A DNA stretch of 64,000 nt from Hemerocallis citrina (GCA_017893485.1 CM030362.1:38100984-38164983); one strand, 5' to 3'; positions 13,836 through 24,857 are shown, counted from the first letter of the stretch. Program-made: numbers and translations. Notes: generated by a model not told the origin, from the letters alone.

Positions 13836-15526
13836 TTCATCACTGCCTACTAACTTGGTATTATTTGTATAAACAAAATCATTTTACCAACTTTATTAAT
13901 ATCGCATAATGAATGCTGCTGACTGCTTCAATATGTAGGCTAAAAAATCTCTGAAGAAGCATAACGAATGCCTATTCAGGGAAGCAATAGTGTAATAAAC
14001 CAGAAATTCAGTCCTACGAATCCAAAATAGAAAGCAGATCTCACAAACATCAATGAAGATCATTACCAAAACCTGATACAAGTTCAAACCATCAGTTAAG
14101 TATCTAAAAACATGACATAGATCTCCAAAACCCTGCCACTGGTTGAAAAAGAGCTTCAATTCCTGCTCCTGTTTGAGAAAGACCTATTGACAGCCATCAG
14201 CACCATCAACTTCATAAATCATTATGCATCAAATTAAAGGATTAACTAATAGGAGCTTCAGCAGCTGAATCCATAATCAGCCTAACGAAAACAACACAGC
14301 AACAGCAGCCTTTAACAATCAATGATGAAGCATAATTGATTCTTAATTTTATAAATACCTTGTCGTGTAAATTGTATCCTGAGTAAATAGATAGTCATGC
14401 TGTACCTTTCTTTCTTACGTTTAAGGAAAAGAGAGAAAATTTGTAGTTAACCTTTGCCCCTTCCAACATTGATTTTGTTATCAAGAGTTGGATTTCATAC
14501 TTTCATTCCTAGCCATATGTTAATTAAAGACGATTTGGCATTTGAATCTAATTTAACTGGCTGAAAGGAGGGACAGACAACTACCTAGCAACATTCTGTC
14601 CAAAAAAAAAAAAAAGGCTAGCTAGCAACAACTTGGAGTTGTGCTGTCTACACCAGCCATAGATGAACTCGGCATTATGAATAAGGTCCTAGGACTATAA
14701 GAAAAAATCAATAGCTGTGAATACCAAAATTCAACATGGGGTGATTCATTTTCCACTTCTTTGATGCAGATCTTAGAGATCCATCTAAAAAAGACATCAA
14801 ATTCAATAGATCTAAACATACCCATAACAACCCAACATCTCAAACACCGAAAAATTTCGAACCCAGATATAGTTTCAACCCCAAAACAACAAACCCATCA
14901 AAGCAACAATCTAAACAAAGAAAACCCATATACGAAATGGAATTAAAATATGAGAACGGGAACATTACCATCGCTGAAGAGGGTTACAGTTGATAACAAA
15001 CCATCGATGAGGAATCGAAACCCTAATCGGAAGCTGGGTTTGACGTCGAAGAGAGAGAGAGAGCGCCTCGCAACCCTAATTGCGATTTGGGTCTTCGATC
15101 GCAGAGAGAGAGAGAAAGAGACAGCCATTCGACCAGCGGATTTGAGTTGGGGGTTTCTCTCAGATTCAAGAAATCGTAGAAGGAGAATGGGAAATCGTAG
15201 GAGAGTTGGGGGTTTCTCTCAGAAAGTAGAAATCGTAGAAGGAGAATGGGGCTAGGGTTTCAGTCGAAGAAGGAGAGCGCGCGGGAGAAAGATAAGGAGA
15301 GGGGCTAGGGTTTCTTACGATCGTAAGAGAGCGGGATACGAATTGGGGCCAGCATGCCGCTCAAGATAAGGAGAGGGGGAAATGACCATTTTACCCTCAA
15401 CTAAACAAGATGGAGAACGGGATCTGATCTCAGCCATTCGATCTGAATCAAACCAGATCGGACGGCTGATCACTCCCAGCTCAGATAAGGAGCTCAGCTC
15501 TCCATCTCTTAATAGACTAACTCTCT
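13836..15526 (-). repeat. Right 1.69-kb inverted arm
   Basis: Reverse complement of 5407-7094, almost without change. One visible substitution is in the stretch after GAACCCAGAT (14870s). The near identity implies a recent origin or ongoing conversion between the arms. Confidence 0.85.
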
Positions 15527-15544
15527 ATATATATATATATATAT

Positions 15545-15995
15545 ATAATAAAGGAATCTGGTGGCCGACCTATAGGAGTTTCTATAGGAGTGTGGTCATA
15601 TGGGATTGTGCCGCTCGGTGGGGCCCAGAGAGAGAAATAGCAGGCCATGCTGTCTGCTGTGGCCCAAGTGGGCGAGCTGACATCAGGGAGGGCCCACGCA
15701 GGAGCAGGGAGCTCTATGGGCCGCAGACGTGGCTGCTATGGGGGGCCCACCGTTTGGGGTATCTGCTGTGTTCTTTCGCAAGGAGAGAGAACGAGGGGAA
15801 AATGTGAAAGAATTGTCCCATATCGGGAATATTAATAGAATAATTAATAATAAATAATAATGCCTATGATCAAGAGTCACTTAATTGGTTAACCACCTTT
15901 TGAGAGGGAGCATATGGTGGGCAGTTGTACTATAAATAATAATTTGTCTCTTAAAAATATATAAAATTGTCTGAGTATTTGGGCGATGCGTTACA
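15545..15995 (+). mobile_element. 5' LTR, second part
   Basis: Continues the LTR begun at 5315: ATAATAAAGGAATCTGGTGG through GGGCGATGCGTTACA at 15995. The element ends TGTAA and TTACA are inverted. It carries the word GTCCCATATCG at 15815-15825. It is followed by AA and a tRNA-Met primer site, which proves it is the 5' LTR. Joined length without the insertion is about 490 bp. Confidence 0.78.
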
Positions 15996-15997
15996 AA

Positions 15998-16006
15998 TGG
16001 TATCAG
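15998..16006 (+). other. Primer-binding site remnant (tRNA-iMet type)
   Basis: TGGTATCAG follows the LTR end by two bases, the start of the standard plant copia primer site. The rest of the internal region is missing: the next base already belongs to the 3' LTR. Confidence 0.75.
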
Positions 16007-16252
16007 TAATTTCAAAAGAGATATAATAGTATTATATATATATATAATAAAGGAATTTGGTGGCCGTCCTATAGGAGTTTCTATAGGAGTGTGGTCATAT
16101 GGGATTGTGCCGCTCGGTGGGGCCCAGGGAGAGAAACAGCAGGCCCTGCTGTCTGCTGCGGCCTACGTGGGCGAGCTGACGTCAGGGTATCAAGAGTCAC
16201 CTAATTGGTTAACCCCCCTTTGAGAGGCAGCCTATTGGGGCGGGGCGTTACA
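16007..16252 (+). mobile_element. 3' LTR, truncated, uninterrupted at the TA tract
   Basis: TAATTTCAAAAGAGATATAA through the short TA tract into ATAATAAAGGAATTTGG and on to GGGGCGGGGCGTTACA. The first about 11 bases are lost and two internal blocks are deleted relative to the 5' LTR (after GACGTCAGGG and within the last 80 bp). It preserves the state of the LTR before the TIR element landed in the sister copy. Confidence 0.78.
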
Positions 16253-16257
16253 GTGAT
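16253..16257. repeat. Target-site duplication GTGAT, right copy
   Basis: Matches 5310-5314, confirming that 5315-16252 is one LTR element insertion plus the later insertion inside it. Confidence 0.8.
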
Positions 16258-16966
16258 AATATTTTTGACTTGGGTGCTAAGTTTTCTTGGTCACTAACGC
16301 AATGACTACTAAGTACTAACCCTAGTGCTAATAGAAAAAACTAAGAGCTAGCTATCTAATTGAAAGATTATTGTAATCAGAAAGAAAATGAGAGAGACTA
16401 AGTCCATCTCTAACCATACTAGCTATTTCTCCAAATTATCTAAAATAGTCAGAATATGCAAAGAATTCTTCTCCAACGGCCTCGCCAAACGACTAGCGGA
16501 TATGGCGATGTGAGATCCACTCGCGATCCTCGGAAACTCGCCAAACTTCCTTCCTCTTTTGCCGCCGGAGATCAAGGGGATTTCCCAACAGCTCCATCTA
16601 TTCCCGCTATTAAATCCTCCATGAAATTTCTTCAATTTGTTCAATTCAAAGGCTGCTCCTTTCTCCTTCTTCTTCATCAATTTTTTCAATTCAAAGGCCG
16701 CTCTCTTTCGCTCCCATGTTCGCCAGTCCAGTCGCCCTATAACTCCCGATCACCACCACTGCCATTGCGGCTGATCTCGTCGTAGGTTCAGTCTTTTTTA
16801 ATCATTGCGGTTGGAGTCGGAGGAGATACCGCATCTCTAGGGTTCAATCTTTTTCAAGATTTATGAGATGACTGTGATTGGTTTTCTAATTTTCTTGATT
16901 GATTTGATGATGCAAGTACATCATTTTGGTTTTTTAAGTCCCGATTTGAATTTATGCTTCTGATCC
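16258..16966. other. Unassigned stretch
   Basis: A frame at 16456-16785 has no recognisable motif. The area has retroposon-like leader character (CTCTTTC and TTCTTC tracts) but no LTR border or gene could be fixed. Confidence 0.4.
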
Positions 16967-17084
16967 AATCCTCAGTTGGATCTTACTCAAGCGATAGCTG
17001 ATGTTCTCTGAATTGCTGGTGCTGGAGTGTTTTGTATCAGTTCATATATCAGCCTTGAGCAATTATCTGTAATTGGAGGGTTAT
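16967..17084 (+). repeat. 118-bp dispersed repeat, copy 1
   Basis: From GATCCAATCCTCAGTTGG to TTGGAGGGTTA. Copy 2 lies at 30127-30247 in the same orientation with about six mismatches and runs into the assembly gap. Confidence 0.8.
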
Positions 17085-17695
17085 TTTTGCAAAGTGGTCT
17101 GTAATATTTCATTAGAGCCTTATATTAGCTAGTGCAATATGCACGTAGTGTACAACTGTAAGAAGGGGATTAACTGGTGGATAAGAGTGGTCCCCACTCT
17201 AACCGTATTCAGTTTGGGAAGTTCATGTCCAAGTCCGTGCTGTGCACGTCTTCTTCATTTGTATAAATAAACCCAATGTAATCAGTTTGCATATGAATAG
17301 ATTTCCAAATTAAGAATTACTATTCATTTTCTCCTTCCTTCTCTCTTCTTGATTTCCAGCTAGGGTTGCAGGTAATCGAATGGAGAGAAGACGGCACGCT
17401 GCGATTCCAGTCGCCGCGAGAGGCCGAGCTGGAACAATGGTATCAGAGCTTCACGATCCTGCGATGACAACGACCAAAGTCGTTGGTGAGATTGAGAGTT
17501 CGCGGAACCTTGACTATGGAATTCGATCCAAGGTCGGTTCAAAGAACCAGACAGCGAGGAGTTCCACTGATTACGGTGTCGAACTCCATAAGTTGTCCGA
17601 TCTTGAATGGCTATCGATCGTCGAGTCTCGTCACCAGCGTAGGAGGTCGGAAATTTGTCACGATGGGGTCGTTGATAGTGGTGGGGGTTATTCTT
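17085..17695 (+). mobile_element. Copia-type LTR end, primer site and leader (truncated)
   Basis: A TATA-like TATAAATAAACCC at about 17261 and a CTCCTTCC-rich leader run to GGAACA at about 17436. Next comes TGGTATCAGAGC (17438-17449), the tRNA-iMet complement, then internal leader sequence. At 17696 the element is cut by a gypsy LTR in the opposite orientation. The LTR start was not found. Coding sequence of this element was not seen beyond the break. Confidence 0.62.
17438..17449 (+). other. Primer-binding site, tRNA-iMet
   Basis: TGGTATCAGAGC is the exact 12-base complement of the 3' end of plant initiator tRNA, standard for Ty1/copia. Confidence 0.85.
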
Positions 17696-18189
17696 TGTAG
17701 CGCCCCGAATTTCTAATATAATAACTTAGAAAATACGTGGCACAATCCCAGCATCAACTTCAATGTAACAATACGCATAGCCCAAAAACACAAGTTATTT
17801 TATTCCAAACTTTTAATACAATAATCTTTTTCAAATACAGCGGAAATACAAATACCTTGAATTACAACATTCTTTTACAACACTTCTCTTTACAAAATTT
17901 ACACATGGCTCTATTACATCACTCACAATCTCTAAAGCTAACTCAAGCCTCCAATCTCCAAACTCTAAGCAACAACCTGCATCATATGAGGCTAGAGTCG
18001 AACCCTAACCCCCAAACTAAAGGGGTTAGCCATAAATGGTGTGAGTGATATAAACAACAAACATAAATAAACAATAAACATGATTTCTTAAGCAACATGT
18101 ACTGAACAAAAATACATAAACTAAACATGTATTGTGAAGTAAGAAACGATAGGCAAGTACATGCATGAAACCAAGTCGAGAAACATTGC

Positions 18190-18790
18190 CACCGATCAGA
18201 TACCTTTCTGTCAATCACTCTCAATACCACGGATCGGATACCCGGTATTCAGTCACTCTCAACACCGCAGATCGGATACCCGGTATTCAATCACTATCAG
18301 TGATTCTCACACCGCAGAATATACCCAACCCCAGAGTTTAATGACTCTCACACCGCAGAATATACCCAACTGTTAATAAATCTCAATCCCATAGATCGGA
18401 TACCCGGTATTCAGTCACTCTCAACACCGCAGATCGGATACCCGGTATTCAATCACTAATAGTGATTCTCACACTGCAGAATATACCCAACCCCAGAGTT
18501 TAATGACTCTCACACCGCAGAATATATCCAACTATCAATAAATCTCAATGCCACAGTTCGGATACCCGGTATTCAGTCACTCTCAACACTGCAGATCGGA
18601 TACCCGGTATTCAATCACTAACAGTGATTCTCACACCGCAGATTATACCCAACCCCAGAGTTTAATGACTCTCACACCGCAGAATATATCCATCTACAAA
18701 GACTCAAGATAACGTAGATCGGATACCCGGTTATCAATCATTAACAGTGATTCTCACACCGCATAATATATCCATCTACAAAGACTAAAG
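18190..18790 (-). repeat. 162-bp tandem repeat array within the LTR
   Basis: GGATACCCGGTATTCAGTC starts at 18236, 18398 and 18560 and, mutated, at 18721, giving a period of 162, 162 and 161 bp. Each unit contains two GATCGGATACCCGGTATTC half-units and two TCACACCGCAGAATATA blocks, pointing to an older period of about half that size. A partial unit precedes the first. Confidence 0.9.
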
Positions 18791-18829
18791 ACTTGAAAGG
18801 ACGTTCAAAATTATGAAAAACAAATCAGC

Positions 18830-19170
18830 ACCAGTCGACTTATACTGTAATAAGTCGACTGCTCCGAGAACCAATATCCAAGATTATAAACAAGTACAAT
18901 AAGTCGTCTCAAGAAACCATCAGTCGACTGTCCCAAGACAATTTCCAATAATTCTCGAGAGATATTCTAAGTACTAACAGTTGACTTATATTGTCATAGG
19001 TCGACTGTCCAGACAATAAACTGCGATACTTTTACACAAAAAAAAAAACGTCTTCAGCATACCAGTCGACTGAATAGGGATCTCAGTCGACTGTCCAGAA
19101 CAATTTTCAAGAATTTAAAGACAGCAGTGAGGTCGGACCAGTCGACTGATAAGTAGACCAGTCGACTGTC
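18830..19170. repeat. Cluster of CAGTCGACTG palindromes
   Basis: At least eight copies of AGTCGAC or a close variant occur in 340 bp, several as the perfect 10-bp palindrome CAGTCGACTG or followed by TCC. They sit inside the gypsy LTR just beside the 162-bp array. Confidence 0.8.
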
Positions 19171-20244
19171 GGCTTACAGTTTTCATAAATTGGGTCTGTA
19201 TACAATAATCAATACTGAAGTTTTCTAAAGATTCATTGCTTATGAAATTACTTCGTATTCAGGTGAAAGTGACAATCTCAAGATGATCCTTATTATGGAT
19301 ACAATACTCAATACTCAAGTTCTACATTCCTAAATCTTCCATTAGGGTTTCTTGATACTCAATTCTTTCATAAATCATAACCAAGATCTGATTATAAACT
19401 CAAGATCCAGATGTTCATACATCCGATCAAAACCATACTTAAATCTTAACATGTTTTCAAGCAATAAAGAATTTGTCGATCAAGATCTACTAATCTTTCT
19501 TGGATTTCACATGCATATCATAAGTAATAACTATTGCATCGACCACATACAAGACACAAATATCGAAAACAAAACAACTCACAATCATACACATAAATCA
19601 ATCAACAAGACAAAGTTCATATCACTCACCTTTAGATTGAGAGATGATTCACGAAAAAGCTTTCCTCTTTGCTAGATCCAAAATTCTCCTTTTTGCTCCT
19701 CCAAACCGATCACCAAAATCTGTATATTTTTCCCAATGATGGCTGGGAAACATCCCTTAAATATCCGGGAATAGGTTTAGGGTTTTCACCCATACTTTTG
19801 CAAAACAATCCTTTCCAAAATACTATTTCACATATATAGGCATAGTCTTGGAAATTCAATCAAAATTCATATAAATTAGGATTTAAAAGTAAAATATACT
19901 CGTAAATCTCAATTGGTACTGTTCAAAAACGTCCAGAAAATATAATTTGCACTTTAACCCTTAAAAATGTCAATTTTGCAAAAAGGTCATTCTTTTCTCA
20001 AAAATTGCAAATAGGTCCAATTAATTTCAGAAAAATCTGGAAAAATAGTAAATAAATTCCAAATATTAAATAATGATTTTTCATGAAGAAAACTTGACTT
20101 TCAAACTTCTCAAGAAAGTATTTACACGTGTTCCGCACGTGTAAAAAGATAAATCTTTTAGAAAATATTAATTAAATCTCCAGAAAATCATTTAAATTCA
20201 TTTTAAAATATTTAAAATAATATTTGAAAATACGGGGTTCTACA

Positions 20245-20259
20245 TCACTCCCTCCTTAG
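20245..20259 (-). other. Polypurine tract of the minus-strand gypsy element
   Basis: Minus-strand CTAAGGAGGGAGTGA adjoins the LTR start TGTAGAACCCCG. It fixes the LTR as the 3' LTR. Confidence 0.75.
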
Positions 20260-20814
20260 AAGATTTCTGTCCTCAGAACTACTGCTAATGGGGTCCGAAC
20301 AAACCCACCAACAAGGAATGAAAACTCATGGATGGAAACATAAATTAAGAAAATACAACCACACCGAAGAATGCATTCCAACAAAATAAATACATCACAC
20401 AAAATAAACACAATCATGCGGAGAATTCAGAAAATCGACCTTCCGTGCGCAACTCTGATAATTTGCCATCGGAAGCCACGCTGCAACAACCTCTGAACTC
20501 ATGCATCCAACATCTGACCTTCTGCTCCATCTTTCCAAGGATCAGTGGCCACTCCCTCCTTAGAAAGGACATGACTAAGGATAGCCACCTCAAGACCTTG
20601 ATTGGAAACACCTTAAGCTCCATACTTAAGACTAGCAATAAATGGGCGACACAATTGCATACAAGAAAACAGTATCAAATAAAAATTTGTTTTTATTCCA
20701 TTAATCCAAATAAATCTTGTTACATGAAGAAAAATACTTAATCTTCAATTATTCCCCAAATAAAAGTTTTACTTAATACAAAAGAATAAATTTCTAAATT
20801 CTTGCACACACAGA
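20260..20814 (-). other. Internal 3' region of the gypsy element, no ORF supported
   Basis: Between gag and the LTR lies 550 bp without protease, RT or integrase motifs, so pol has been deleted. A second ACTCCCTCCTTAG word at about 20560 repeats the polypurine tract region. Confidence 0.6.
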
Positions 20815-21455
20815 TCACATTCCTGAGTTACCCGCATCCTCCTCAGTCAATGCGAATACTCGCCCCTGCTTCAGATCCTTGCCTTTCCCTGCACCATCTT
20901 TCTTCAGCTGCGAACAGATTGGTCGAATGTGCCCTTCTTGACCACAATGAAAACAAGTCTGCTTCGCCAACTCCGGACATTCTGACCTATAATGACCTGC
21001 CTCCTTGCAGTAAAAACAAGTCACTTCCTGTGTTGCGGGTGCCTTCAGCACTGGCTCACTGAACTTGCCCTGCTTTGCCGGGAGTTCCTTCCCGTTCTGA
21101 TCATCTGCTGGTCTCTTTTTCTTGTTCTCGGTCTCTTGCTTCTCCTGGGACTGGTCCATATCTTCCTCAGTCATAGCTGCTCTCCTGACCAGCTTGTCGA
21201 ACCTTCTGATGCCCAACGGAACCATCCTTGACCTCAAGTTTGGCCTCAATCCCTGCTCAAACTTTTTGGCCTTCTTTGCTTCGTCCACGACCAACTCTGG
21301 CGCATACCTCGAAAGCTGAGCAAACTTGGTCTCATACTCCCGCACGGTCATGCTGCCCTGCTGAAGGTTCAAGAACTCGGTCGCCTTCTTCTCCTGAACG
21401 TCTAGGGGAAAGAAGCGATTTCTGAACTCCTCCAGAAAAGCTTCCCATGATTGAG
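20815..21455 (-). pseudogene. Ty3/gypsy gag, truncated at its N-terminus
   Basis: The frame reads SWEAFLEEFRNRFFP and MTVREYETKFAQLSRYAPEL, the retrotransposon gag (capsid) region. It continues to two zinc knuckles, CFYCKEAGHYRSEC and CFHCGQEGHIRPIC, which bind genomic RNA in the particle. The C-terminus ends near 20815 in DAGNSGM. Upstream of about 21455 the gag sequence stops abruptly and a different, opposite-strand gene fragment begins, so the N-terminus and the 5' LTR are missing. No protease follows. Element type is secure; lineage within gypsy is not. Confidence 0.85.
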
Positions 21456-21489
21456 TTCTTCATGCATGAGAGACCTGAGATGGCAGGTT

Positions 21490-22115
21490 GAAGGAAGATC
21501 TGGGCGTTTAGGGGTGAGTGGAAGAAATACATAAAGAATTTCTTTAAGACATGCCAAGTTCGTGCAGGTAAGAAGACAGTTCAAGTTGTGAAACATAAAC
21601 TGAACTTGCTCGCTACGAAAGTTAAGAAGATAGATGATGAAATTAAGAAGCACACAGATCTTTTCCAAGAAATCCAAGAAAACCCGACAAATTTAAATGC
21701 GGTTGTTGCAAGACGACTCAAAGACTTCACTGGGGGTTTTGTCCATCACCTCAATTTTCTGTCAGATACTTATGATAGTCTAGAGGATCGAGATGCACTG
21801 GCTAGGCTTTCTGCTAAATGCTTGTCCGCAGTCCATGCTTATGATAATGCCCAGAAGCAATTGGACACCCTGGATATTGCTCAGTTAAAATTTGATGACA
21901 TTTTGAATTCCCTTGACTTGTTGCAGTGAAAGGATACAGGGTCTAGCTGAAGCAAAGAAATTAGATTCATCCTTGATTCTTCTGATCAGTAGAGCTTGGG
22001 TCACAGGGTCTACAACAATGCAAAATGAGGTTAAAGACATAATGCATCATATATATAGAGAGCGACAATAAAAGCCTTAAAAGCATTGCTCCACCACCAT
22101 CTGTTCAGAGAGTTG
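21490..22115 (+). pseudogene. Fragment of a conserved plant protein (At4g37920-like, from memory)
   Basis: From about 21508 the frame reads EWKKYIKNFFK and, past GTVQVV-like residues, KHKLNLLATKVKKIDDEIKK, then RLKDFTGGFVHHLNFLSD and DALARLSAKCLSAVHAYDNA, ending with a stop near 21929. A second frame then gives AKKLDSSLILL and TTMQNEVKDIMHHIY up to about 22070. The pattern resembles a conserved, predicted chloroplast protein of unknown role (At4g37920 in Arabidopsis); this is recall, not a search. There are at least one frameshift and several stops, no start codon and no visible introns, which suggests a spliced-copy or captured fragment. It abuts truncated gag on the left and viral DNA on the right. 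Confidence 0.5.
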
Positions 22116-22481
22116 CAGTGGCTACAAGCTATTGCGGAATGTTCAAATTGAATTTGTTCAAAGAGCTTAGGAGTTATTTAGAGATTTAGGCTTCCTTTTG
22201 AAATTATTTACAGAATAGGCCTAGTTTCAAAAGTATTTGCGATGAAGGCCTAGCCTTTCAAAAGTATTTGCGATTAAGGGTTAGTTTTTTAAAATAAACT
22301 TCTATACTTCTTTTTGTATACTATTTCTTATAGGATGTGTGACCTTTCTGTAATTTTAAAATTTGTTTTTGCAATTATTTCTATTTTACTTAGATAATTG
22401 ATTTTTTAATTGCTTAAATTGTATTAAATAATTTACTAAAATTTTGAGAAAATTAGGTAAGAGTTTCTTACTATTTCTTAA

Positions 22482-22495
22482 TGGCTCTGATACCA
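22482..22495 (-). other. Viral primer-binding site (tRNA-Met)
   Basis: Minus-strand TGGTATCAGAGCCA matches the primer site used by caulimovirids for minus-strand DNA synthesis. It lies about 1.2 kb downstream of the predicted RNA start, further than the ~600-nt leader known from caulimoviruses, because a 189-aa ORF sits in between. Confidence 0.82.
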
Positions 22496-22599
22496 CTTTG
22501 GTGGGTGCGTGAAATCTCTTAACTTGTAGGTGTGAGTAGCGCGTAATCTCCTGGTAACCTGAAAATCAAAGGAAAAGAGTATCAAATACTTTTAAAGGT

Positions 22600-23169
22600 C
22601 TAAAGAGTAAAGTCTAAAGAGTTGAAATAAAGATCAAAGTTTGGTGAAAAATAATATTCGTCGAAATAATGGATATTGTCAATTCTGAAGAAGTAATTAG
22701 GAATGATGGGAATATCGTCGTCATCGTCGTCAAGTTCTCTCATATATTCTGATTCTGTCTCATATCCTTCACTATTACTATCATATGGGGGTTCTTCGAG
22801 TTCTTCTGTATGTCTATTTTCTCCTCCTTTCTGTTCATGTTCTTCTAGAAATTGTCTGTATGCAGTCGTAGGACTCCAAACGTAACTACTAAATATACCA
22901 TTTTCATAAAATAACAAAGATCTTTCGTGATAAGTTAGGTCGTCAATTATTTCAACATTTATATTACTGGTTTCTCCAGGAATTATTTGGTTTATTGTTA
23001 TAATTATTACTCGTTGAATGCTAAAAAAGAATAATTTGAATTCGTAGCAATCATCCATGCTTATTTGTCTATGAGGATAATAAACATAAAAAACTAGCAT
23101 TCTATCACTTCCTTGGTAATTAACCATTAATTCAAAAATTGGTGAGGCAATACCAAAATTATTATCCAT
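22600..23169 (-). CDS. Intact 189-aa ORF in the viral leader, function unknown
   Basis: Starts MDNNFGIASPIFELMVN and ends FNSLDFTL, with no internal stop although the other viral genes carry several. The N-terminal two thirds is rich in aromatic and hydrophobic residues (YPHRQISMDDCYEFKLFFF), followed by an acidic stretch (MRELDDDDDDIPIIP). No zinc finger, RT, protease or movement motif was seen. It lies between the pregenomic promoter and the primer site, where caulimovirids usually have only short uORFs. It could be an accessory viral protein or captured host sequence. I do not recognise it. Confidence 0.5.
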   Translation of the reverse strand: MDNNFGIASPIFELMVNYQGSDRMLVFYVYYPHRQISMDDCYEFKLFFFSIQRVIIITINQIIPGETSNINVEIIDDLTYHERSLLFYENGIFSSYVWSPTTAYRQFLEEHEQKGGENRHTEELEEPPYDSNSEGYETESEYMRELDDDDDDIPIIPNYFFRIDNIHYFDEYYFSPNFDLYFNSLDFTL

Positions 23170-23597
23170 TAGTTCTTTTGAACAATAAGCAATTACGAAA
23201 TAAAGAGCAGAGAGAGATTTCTAAGGATACCTAAAAAATCAAAACAAAACAGCCCATCATGCTTCCGACCTAGTTAAACTTTTTGATCTGTTTTGTACCA
23301 GTTACTACCAGTGGATAAAATACCCCTGGTATGCACCCCGATTTCTGTGCTCCTTTTACGTTCTTCCCATCTCAAGATTACTATGCCCTCAATAGAGTTC
23401 ATCCAAGAGATACGTCTAGAATAACTAGTAGCACTTCGGTACAGACAACCACAAAGTCTAACTATAGAAGGTTGCAAATGAGTCTTTTTGCAAGATCATT
23501 CAGGCAGAGCCTTACAAAACTCTCCCTAAGGGAAAGAAATTTAGTTGTTCATACCTTATTTTCTACAGAAGCTGATAGATGAACTCATAAAAGATAT

Positions 23598-23603
23598 TTT
23601 ATT
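23598..23603 (-). terminator. Viral poly(A) signal
   Basis: AATAAA on the minus strand, about 95 nt downstream of the TATA box. In caulimovirids this signal is skipped on the first pass and used on the second, giving a terminally redundant RNA. Confidence 0.6.
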
Positions 23604-23694
23604 TCCTTCAAGCTTGTTACAAACAGACTCTCTAAGATTATGAGGAATTTTTTCTCTCCAAATCGTCTGCCTTTCTCTCTTGTTTTGCTTTCCC

Positions 23695-23701
23695 TTTTAT
23701 A
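23695..23701 (-). promoter_or_regulatory. Pregenomic RNA promoter TATA box
   Basis: Minus-strand GGTCTATAAAAGGGAAAGC is a strong TATA context of the 35S-promoter type. Upstream (about 23735-23740) a GTGACGTATG word resembles the TGACG motif of such promoters. The start would be near 23665. Confidence 0.72.
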
Positions 23702-23824
23702 GACCAAGGGATCAGCTTACAACAGGTTTTACATACGTCACTGCTTACCTCATATGTACAATAATTGGATGAATACGTAAGTGCTTACATCAGGTTACAA
23801 TAAATGCTCTGATTACATTTTGGC

Positions 23825-24838
23825 CTATTCCAGGAAAAGAGATTCCTCTTGGCCAACATCTTCACATGCTGCACATTTATGTTGGTGCTCCATCTTCATC
23901 AGGCTACAGTAATGTACAGCTGTCTCTGCTGTCATTGTCATTGCTCCCGTAGATAGTATTTGGTACCAGTTGTCAAACAGCTCATGTTTATCTTGTAGCT
24001 GTTTGATCTTTGCTATACTGTACATTATTATCTTATCTGGATCTGGGCTGTCATAGATCTATATATTGCTATCTCTTTGTTTTATGTCTTTTAATTCACA
24101 GTACATGTTCCTAAAGCCCATTGCTCTTCTTTCTGGGATTAATTTCTCAAATTCTTTAGCTTTAAATGGTACAATGTTTGATGCTCCATAGATTAATTGG
24201 GTGGTCATCCCTATTTTTATAACATGTTCCGCTGGGAATTCTTCCTCATCATTAAGATACTCGGGGATGGCTGAATACATTCTAACATATATTTTTGAGG
24301 CCTTCGTGAGCCCAAAATAACTTTTAGCTGCCTTTTAAATTTCTCTTGGTAGGTGGATTAGTTCTTCACATTCTCTGGATGGGTAAATGCAATGAATAAG
24401 TCCTCTTTCGAACAGTGCCCTAGTTGTTCTCGGATTAGCCCCTGGTAGGATGATGGCCTTGTTCATGTGCTGCTGAGATATGGTTCTGATGAATGGGTTT
24501 ACCTCAGTTACTTGGTATAGCTTTTGAATATATTGTAAAAATAATATTTTCTTTGATACTTTGGTAGGAGCTTTCTCAGTAAGAAGTGTCTCCTTGTATG
24601 TGGTTTTATTTGAAGATGTAATTGCTTCTTCTTTTACTGACTGAGAAGGCTCACCTATCTCACTCATTTTTTCGTCCGCCATATTTTCTGTGGTTACATG
24701 CTGGCTTATTTGCTGATAGAACAGACTCTGGAGTCCACATATTTGTAGTTGTAACTGGTTAAATACTCCTTTTAATTGCTCCACTGTCTCCTTTAGGTGG
24801 ACTATATCTTGTTCTATTTGCTGAACTCTGGTTTCCAT
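23825..24838 (-). pseudogene. Viral transactivator/viroplasmin-like protein with two stops
   Basis: The ATG at 24838 lies 20 nt after the pol stop. The first part is a coiled coil (METRVQQIEQDIVHLKETVE) and a Ser/Thr/Lys-rich linker. A region with NPRTTRALFERGLIHCIYPS then resembles the conserved core of caulimovirid inclusion-body proteins, which allow reinitiation of translation on polycistronic RNA and form virus factories. In-frame stops occur at 24335-24337 and 24059-24061, but the frame otherwise stays open to the TAG at 23825, about 337 codons. Homology is inferred from position, coiled coil and this motif. Confidence 0.68.
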
Positions 24839-24857
24839 TCTGCAACAAGTGAAATAG

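Larger units (their letters stand above)
17696..20244 (-). mobile_element. 2.55-kb 3' LTR of a Ty3/gypsy element
   Basis: On the plus strand it begins TGTAGCGCCCCGAATTT and ends ACGGGGTTCTACA, so the termini are inverted (TGTAG/CTACA). On the minus strand a polypurine tract (AAGGAGGGAGTGA) precedes it, which makes it the 3' LTR of a minus-strand element. It is unusually long and contains a 162-bp tandem array (18190-18790) and a cluster of CAGTCGACTG palindromes (18830-19170). The pol gene that should lie between gag and this LTR is absent. Confidence 0.8.

Noticed and set aside
15382..15880. Frames spanning the right TIR end and the LTR
   Set aside because: They cross a proven insertion border and have no motif.
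18190..18790. CRISPR-like array
   Set aside because: Units are head-to-tail repeats without unique spacers, inside a plant retrotransposon LTR.
17696..20244. LTR as a solo LTR
   Set aside because: A polypurine tract and gag in the right orientation adjoin it, so it is the 3' LTR of a partly deleted element.
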